DNA from: an uncultured beta proteobacterium
Lineage (GTDB): Bacteria; Pseudomonadota; Gammaproteobacteria; Burkholderiales; Burkholderiaceae_C
Assembly: GCA_903928325.1 (NCBI GenBank)
Contig: CAIYQF010000145.1
Location: 1 to 5,249 of the forward strand
Reading direction: 5' to 3'
Length of the DNA stretch: 5,249 nucleotides
The notes below the pieces were generated by a model. It searched no databases. It was not told where the DNA came from and was given only the letters and a program-made list of their open reading frames with translations. Made by a program: the position numbers and the translations under genes. Positions within the stretch are counted from its first letter, which is position 1. Each line of letters opens with the position of its first letter. Positions 4,981 to 5,249 of the stretch are shown here, in pieces.

Positions 4981-5249
4981 TTATACCGCCGCGGCCTTCT
5001 CCACCAAACGGGTAGCAACCCAATTCTTGGTTTTGGAAATAGGACGGCTCTCGGTGATTTCGATCACATCACCCATTTTGTAGGTTCCATTTTCGTCGTG
5101 GGCGTGGTACTTGCTGGATTTACCAACAATCTTGCCGTAAAGCGCGTGCTTGACACGGCGCTCAATCAACACAGTTACGGTCTTGGACCGCTTGTCGCTG
5201 ACCACCTTGCCAATCAAGGTGCGCTTGAGGGATTTTTTAGCTTCCGTCA
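4981..5249 (-). CDS. rpsQ: 30S ribosomal protein S17 (only the first base of the start codon is outside the window)
   Basis: S17 is a primary 16S rRNA-binding protein that helps early assembly of the small ribosomal subunit. The OB-fold signature is plain: LIGKVVSDKRSKTVTVLIERRVKHALYGKIV near the N-terminus, then SSKYHAHDENGTYKMGDVIEITESRPISKTKNW. The frame runs upstream from the TTG at 5217 through TEAKKSLKRT to the right edge, where the last bases read TG on the minus strand. An A just beyond the edge would give ATG and a protein of 89 residues, a usual length. The internal TTG at 5217 would lose the conserved N-terminal residues and is rejected as start. The gene normally lies in the S10 operon after rplP and rpmC, which would be to the right of this window. 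A strong terminator follows, so it appears to be the last gene of its transcript. Confidence 0.97.
   Translation of the reverse strand, partial: TEAKKSLKRTLIGKVVSDKRSKTVTVLIERRVKHALYGKIVGKSSKYHAHDENGTYKMGDVIEITESRPISKTKNWVATRLVEKAAAV

Overview
The window looks like ordinary chromosome from a betaproteobacterium of the order Burkholderiales, most likely family Comamonadaceae (Rhodoferax, Polaromonas and Limnohabitans relatives). This rests on protein character recognised by eye, mainly the S17 N-terminus (TEAKKSLKRTLIGKVVSDKR), the short mannose-type EIIA–HPr–EI cluster without a permease, and high GC at third codon positions. No database search was run. There are no mobile elements, CRISPR arrays, tRNAs or rRNAs.

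Region 1 (1-2913, minus strand) is a probable operon. In transcription order it holds a small putative lipoprotein, an MFS transporter, a mannose-family PTS EIIA, HPr (ptsH) and the N-terminal 133 codons of enzyme I (ptsI), which runs off the left edge. The genes are packed tightly: an ATGA overlap, a 29-bp gap, a 32-bp overlap and a 19-bp gap. EI, HPr and EIIA would form a phosphorelay with a regulatory rather than sugar-transport role, because no EIIB, EIIC or EIID genes are present here. The transporter and lipoprotein are unassigned passengers.

Region 2 (about 3027-4309) holds two divergent heme-protein genes. One is a periplasmic class II cytochrome c (minus strand) and the other is a membrane cytochrome b561 (plus strand). 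They are separated by a 173-176 bp regulatory gap that contains a two-part direct repeat. The pair plausibly forms an electron-transfer couple in the membrane and periplasm.

Region 3 (4377-5249, minus strand) holds a Prx5-type peroxiredoxin and, upstream of it, rpsQ (ribosomal protein S17). rpsQ is complete except for the first base of its start codon. A strong intrinsic terminator with an 11-bp perfect stem lies between them, so the S10 ribosomal operon appears to end at rpsQ instead of continuing into rplN.

No clearly new biological system is visible. The points most worth a second look are the S10/spc break with a peroxiredoxin placed just behind the terminator, the repeat in the divergent cytochrome promoter region, the hairpin in the leader of the lipoprotein/MFS/PTS operon, and the unusual company of the PTS genes.
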